Origin: Bradyrhizobium cytisi
GTDB taxonomy: Bacteria; Pseudomonadota; Alphaproteobacteria; Rhizobiales; Xanthobacteraceae
DNA length: 64,000 nt
Direction of reading: 5' to 3'
NCBI RefSeq assembly: GCF_008123515.1
Contig: NZ_VSSR01000024.1
Location: 62,001 to 126,000 of the forward strand
Shown: positions 61,387 through 64,000 of the stretch, one piece after another
Numbering within the stretch: position 1 is the stretch's first letter
Layout of the letters: each line of letters opens with the position of its first letter
The notes under the pieces: model-generated
What the model was told of the DNA's origin: nothing
The model's database searches: none
Seen by the model: the letters and a program-made list of their open reading frames with translations, nothing else
Position numbers and translations under genes: made by a program

Positions 61387-61627
61387 GGGGTGCTCCTTTG
61401 ACGCGGGTTGCTTGCTGAGGACTGAACGCGGTGTGACGGCGGTGGTTCGCCGCCATCTCTCGGTGTTGGCGGCCGGAACCTTGGCGAAGGCGGATGCGGG
61501 TGGCGGTGTCTCTGCAGGCGAGAACCCCGATGAGGAGAGAGCCCTCACCCGCCGCGCGCGGGACGATGCTTCGCATCGCCCGACGTGCCGACCTCTCCCG
61601 CGAGCGGGAGAGGTGTCCCCGCCGCCT

Positions 61628-61924
61628 TCAGTTGTCCCCGCCTAATCTCGCGAAGTCGTCGAACAGGGCGGCCACCAGCGCGCGGTGGCGGGTGTCTTCG
61701 GTGGGGAGGCTGGCGGCGTAGAGGTTGAGGAGATAGCGCGCCTTCACGGCGGCTTCGGCCCAGGAGCCGGCGGGCACCGTCATCAGGCGGTTCTCGAGAT
61801 CGGCCTCGCGCTCGCGCAGCTGCCTCACATTGCTCTCGACCTCGGCCAGCGCACGGCGCAGGTCGGTCGCCTTCTGGGCGGCCATGCCGCGGTGCTTGTC
61901 GAGATCGACGGGAATCTCAGTCAT
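61628..61924 (-). CDS. Small hypothetical protein with predicted coiled coil
   Basis: 98 residues. A Glu/Arg-rich helix ALAEVESNVRQLREREADLENRL (residues 25-48) suggests a coiled coil, followed by GSWAEAAVKARYLLNLYAAS. It overlaps the next gene by 4 bp (ATGA), so the two form an operon. Family not recognised, but the pair looks conserved in character. Confidence 0.72.
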   Translation of the reverse strand: MTEIPVDLDKHRGMAAQKATDLRRALAEVESNVRQLREREADLENRLMTVPAGSWAEAAVKARYLLNLYAASLPTEDTRHRALVAALFDDFARLGGDN

Positions 61925-62196
61925 TGGCGAGGCTCTTGGGCGACGCTCGCGTCGGACGCTATCGCATCCGCAAGATCGGGCGCGCGGATCGACAGCGTCT
62001 CCATGGAGCCGACCATGCCGTCGACGGGCACGACGATCGACGTGCCGACACGGCGGCAGGCCGAGAACATCTCGCGCTCGATCGTCTCTTCGTCGGCGAT
62101 CACCTGATAGCTGCCGGCCGGCAGCATCCGATCGATACCGTGGATGCGGAACGGATGCCTGAACGTGACGGTCTCCCGCCGCGAACGGATGGTCAT
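61921..62196 (-). CDS. Small hypothetical protein
   Basis: 91 residues from the ATG at 62196. It begins MTIRSRRETVTFRHPFRIHG and has LPAGSYQVIADEETIEREMFS, a beta-rich pattern, then VPVDGMVGSMETLSI and a helical end. No membrane segment or signal. It is the first gene of the two-gene operon. Function unknown. Confidence 0.75.
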   Translation of the reverse strand: MTIRSRRETVTFRHPFRIHGIDRMLPAGSYQVIADEETIEREMFSACRRVGTSIVVPVDGMVGSMETLSIRAPDLADAIASDASVAQEPRQ

Positions 62197-62308
62197 GCAC
62201 GCCTGCCTTCCTGCGAGAGCGGCCCCAGCCGACGCCAGCTTGGTTGCAACCATGCGCTCTCGGCGCGCCAATAGCCAGCACTATCAATACCGCGGCTGGT
62301 GCGCGGCG

Positions 62309-62340
62309 TTTTAGGCCTCGCTAGTTTTAGGCCTCGCTAA
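62309..62340. repeat. Tandem 16-bp duplication
   Basis: TTTTAGGCCTCGCTAG and TTTTAGGCCTCGCTAA stand directly next to each other in the gap between a hypothetical gene and the 62396 gene. Probably a recent slippage duplication. Confidence 0.8.
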
Positions 62341-62395
62341 TGGTGTGGTGCGGGCGTAGGCTCGACGCATCATCGCAACTCAGACGGGCATTGCC

Positions 62396-62740
62396 ATGGC
62401 CAGGCCGATCCGCGTGCCCTATCTGATCTGGGCGACCGGCGAATACGGCAGCGCCCATCACGGCCGCAGCGACGCCAATGTCGCGCTCCGGATGGCGCGA
62501 AAGCTGCTGCGCGACGGCTTCATGGAGGTGCGCGTCTGCACGCCGCGCGGACGCGTGCTGCAATCGGACGAACTGGACGAACTCAAACCCGCACAGGAGA
62601 CCAACATCATGGCCAAGGGACAGCAACGCAGCAATCGCGAAGCCAAGAAGCCGAAGAAGGACAAGACCAAGGTGATCGCCGCGGCGCCGACCCGCAAGGA
62701 CGCGTGGCAGCCGGAGATCGGACAGGGGAAGAAGAAGTAG
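62396..62740 (+). CDS. Hypothetical protein, possibly two small genes in one frame
   Basis: 114 residues. The first 70 (IRVPYLIWATGEYGSAHHGRSDANVALRMARKLLRDG span) form a compact domain. At residue 72 a second ATG begins MAKGQQRSNREAKKPKKDK, a basic stand-alone type of small protein common in rhizobia. It has AGGAG nine bases before, so a 43-residue protein (62609-62740) could be made by internal initiation as well as the fused form. Function unknown. Confidence 0.7.
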   Translation: MARPIRVPYLIWATGEYGSAHHGRSDANVALRMARKLLRDGFMEVRVCTPRGRVLQSDELDELKPAQETNIMAKGQQRSNREAKKPKKDKTKVIAAAPTRKDAWQPEIGQGKKK

Positions 62741-62774
62741 GTTAGCAAGCGCGCTCGGCCAAATCGATAGAGCC

Positions 62775-62861
62775 CGTCATGGCCGGGCTTGTCCCGGCCA
62801 TCCACGTTCTTGTTACGCGGAAACCAGCACGTGGATGCCCGGGACAAGCCCGGGCATGACG
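62775..62861. repeat. Palindromic repeat, CGTCATGGCCGGGCTTGTCCC family
   Basis: CGTCATGGCCGGGCTTGTCC pairs with GGACAAGCCCGGGCATGACG; inner ATCCACG and CGTGGAT pair. Same family as 57842-57945. Confidence 0.85.
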
Positions 62862-62965
62862 AGTTTGTGGCACGACCGCGCATCCAACTGGCGCAGCCCT
62901 CGTCTCCTCGCCGCCGCGCTTTTCGGCTATACTCGCTCCGGTAGCATCACCGGGAGGGGCCCACT

Positions 62966-64000
62966 GTGGAGCACGCGCGCACAACCGAGCCGAAGAATCT
63001 CGTCATCTGCTGCGACGGCACCGGCAACGAGATCTCGGAGAACATCTCCAACGTCCTGAAGCTCTATCGCTGCCTGCGCAAGACCGACAAGACCGAGCCG
63101 CGGCAGATGGTGTTTTACGATCCCGGCGTCGGCACGGTGACGGAGCCGTCGACGTGGAATCGCTGGAAGGCCGACATCAACCTGGTGCTGGGGCTCGCCA
63201 CCGGCTACGGGCTCGATGACAACGTGCTCAACGCCTACTGCTTCCTGGTCGAGCACTACGCGCCCGGCGATCGCATCTACCTGTTCGGGTTTTCGCGCGG
63301 CGCCTACACCGTGCGGGTGCTGGCGGGGCTGATCCACAAAATTGGGCTGATCTCGCCGGAGCAGGCGAACCTCGCAGGCTCGGGCCTCGTCGCCTACAAG
63401 CAATATTCCGGGCTCGGGCGCGGCAACGACATCGAGGACCTCAAGGATAGCGGCAGCGACGAGGATGGGCCGCTGCCGAAGGACCAGTTCGATCTCGCCG
63501 CGCAATTCGCCCGCATCACCTCGTCGCGCTGGCCGACCATCCATTTCATCGGCGTCTGGGACACGGTGGCGAGCGTGATCGTGCCGCGCGCCGACCGGCT
63601 GTATTGGCCGAGCCTGGAGGAGCTGGCCTTCACGCTGCGCAATCCGAGCGTCAAAATCTTCCGCCAGGCGATCGCGATCGACGAGCGGCGCTGCATGTTT
63701 CGCCTCAAAGCGTATGAGGAGCCGCAGGAATTCTGGAGCAACCGCTTCGTGCCCGACCACAGCAAGGAGAAGCAGGACATCCTGCAGGTGTGGTTCGCCG
63801 GCGTGCATTGCGACGTCGGCGGCGGCTATCCCGAGGCCGAGAGCGCGGAATCGAAATACCCGCTGATCTGGATGATCGACGAGGCCGCGAAGGCGGGACT
63901 GAACTTCAACCCGCGCACCGTGAACCAGCTCGCCTGGGGCATCCAGCGTAAGGCCTCGCCGTTCCAATATGTCCCGCCGGCTTTTACCGGCAAGGCGGGC
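62966..64000 (+). CDS. DUF2235 domain protein (alpha/beta hydrolase), N-terminal part
   Basis: The frame starts at a GTG at 62966 with GGGAGGGG upstream and is open to the window end, about 345 residues, so its 3' end is missing. NLVICCDGTGNEISENISNV is the DUF2235 opening, IYLFGFSRGAYTVRVLAGL the nucleophile elbow with Ser (GFSRG), and FAGVHCDVGGGYPE contains an Asp candidate. Members include type VI secretion lipase effectors (Tle1) and orphan hydrolases. No T6SS genes are near, so an effector role is not supported. Confidence 0.85.
   Translation, partial: MEHARTTEPKNLVICCDGTGNEISENISNVLKLYRCLRKTDKTEPRQMVFYDPGVGTVTEPSTWNRWKADINLVLGLATGYGLDDNVLNAYCFLVEHYAPGDRIYLFGFSRGAYTVRVLAGLIHKIGLISPEQANLAGSGLVAYKQYSGLGRGNDIEDLKDSGSDEDGPLPKDQFDLAAQFARITSSRWPTIHFIGVWDTVASVIVPRADRLYWPSLEELAFTLRNPSVKIFRQAIAIDERRCMFRLKAYEEPQEFWSNRFVPDHSKEKQDILQVWFAGVHCDVGGGYPEAESAESKYPLIWMIDEAAKAGLNFNPRTVNQLAWGIQRKASPFQYVPPAFTGKAG

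Noticed and set aside
62966..64000. Type VI secretion phospholipase effector
   Set aside because: Only the DUF2235 fold is visible; no VgrG, Hcp or immunity gene is in the window, so the effector role has no support.
1..64000. CRISPR array, insertion sequence, prophage or integrase
   Set aside because: No regularly spaced repeats with unique spacers, no transposase or integrase motifs; the repeated elements found are hairpin-type intergenic repeats.

Overview
The window looks like chromosome of an alphaproteobacterium close to Bradyrhizobium. The evidence is high GC throughout, many orphan ABC substrate-binding proteins and acyl-CoA enzymes, a cyoABCD-SURF1-RegB/RegA-like block, a CarD / 7Fe ferredoxin / S4 / Suv3-like helicase block, and interspersed palindromic repeats typical of that group. 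The assignment rests on gene content, protein character and repeats read by eye; no database search was done. No rRNA, CRISPR array, insertion sequence, phage or nitrogen-fixation gene was seen.

Region 1 (1-9618) is an aromatic-acid locus. It has the end of a flavin monooxygenase translationally coupled to a benzoate-CoA-ligase-like enzyme, a MarR regulator overlapping a zeta-class GST (maleylpyruvate/maleylacetoacetate isomerase), a divergent gentisate 1,2-dioxygenase, a three-part ABC importer of the sulfonate/nitrate/aromatic type, an FAD oxidoreductase and a divergent LysR regulator. Together these suggest uptake, CoA activation, hydroxylation and gentisate ring cleavage of a benzoate-like acid. 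Region 2 (9636-15247) holds an enoyl-CoA hydratase, a ketopantoate-reductase-like protein, a small hydrolase, a divergent TetR/SDR pair (the SDR with a Tat-like leader) and an acyl-CoA dehydrogenase.

Region 3 (15252-19106) is a compact four-gene unit on the minus strand: orphan LivJ-like binding protein, XRE-cupin regulator, Ldh-family (imino-acid/2-oxoacid) reductase and a flavin-binding PPOX-fold protein. Two near-identical palindromes precede the first and third genes, so it looks like a self-contained regulon. Region 4 (19386-32819) is a mosaic of single genes: AraC regulator and esterase, a Tat-exported peptide-type binding protein, an amidohydrolase, an epoxide-hydrolase/GMC-oxidoreductase pair, tRNA-Arg(CCT), a frameshifted VOC gene, an acyl-CoA synthetase, a secreted hydrolase and a second ketopantoate-reductase-like gene.

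Region 5 (32963-41085) has two small stress/envelope genes, then an acyl-CoA cluster: SDR, two acyl-CoA dehydrogenases plus enoyl-CoA hydratase on the plus strand, and a binding protein, enoyl-CoA hydratase and VOC protein on the minus strand. The same TTCCGC-N3-GCGGAA-type palindrome lies upstream of both arms. Region 6 (41427-52273) has a thermonuclease-like protein, an M48 lipoprotein protease, an MHS-type transporter and the bo3-type quinol oxidase operon cyoABCD-SURF1-sensor kinase-response regulator, with a perfect 23-bp palindrome in the MFS/cyoA gap.

Region 7 (52393-64000) is mostly housekeeping: CarD with a Lys/Ala/Pro-rich tail, FdxA, an S4 RNA-binding protein that seems to start at ACG, a Suv3-like helicase, a DUF3108 protein, rpmB with clear promoter and terminator, a lower-GC frameshifted remnant of unknown function, four small conserved-looking genes and the start of a DUF2235 hydrolase cut by the window end. 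At least four families of palindromic intergenic repeats occur, mostly at gene ends.
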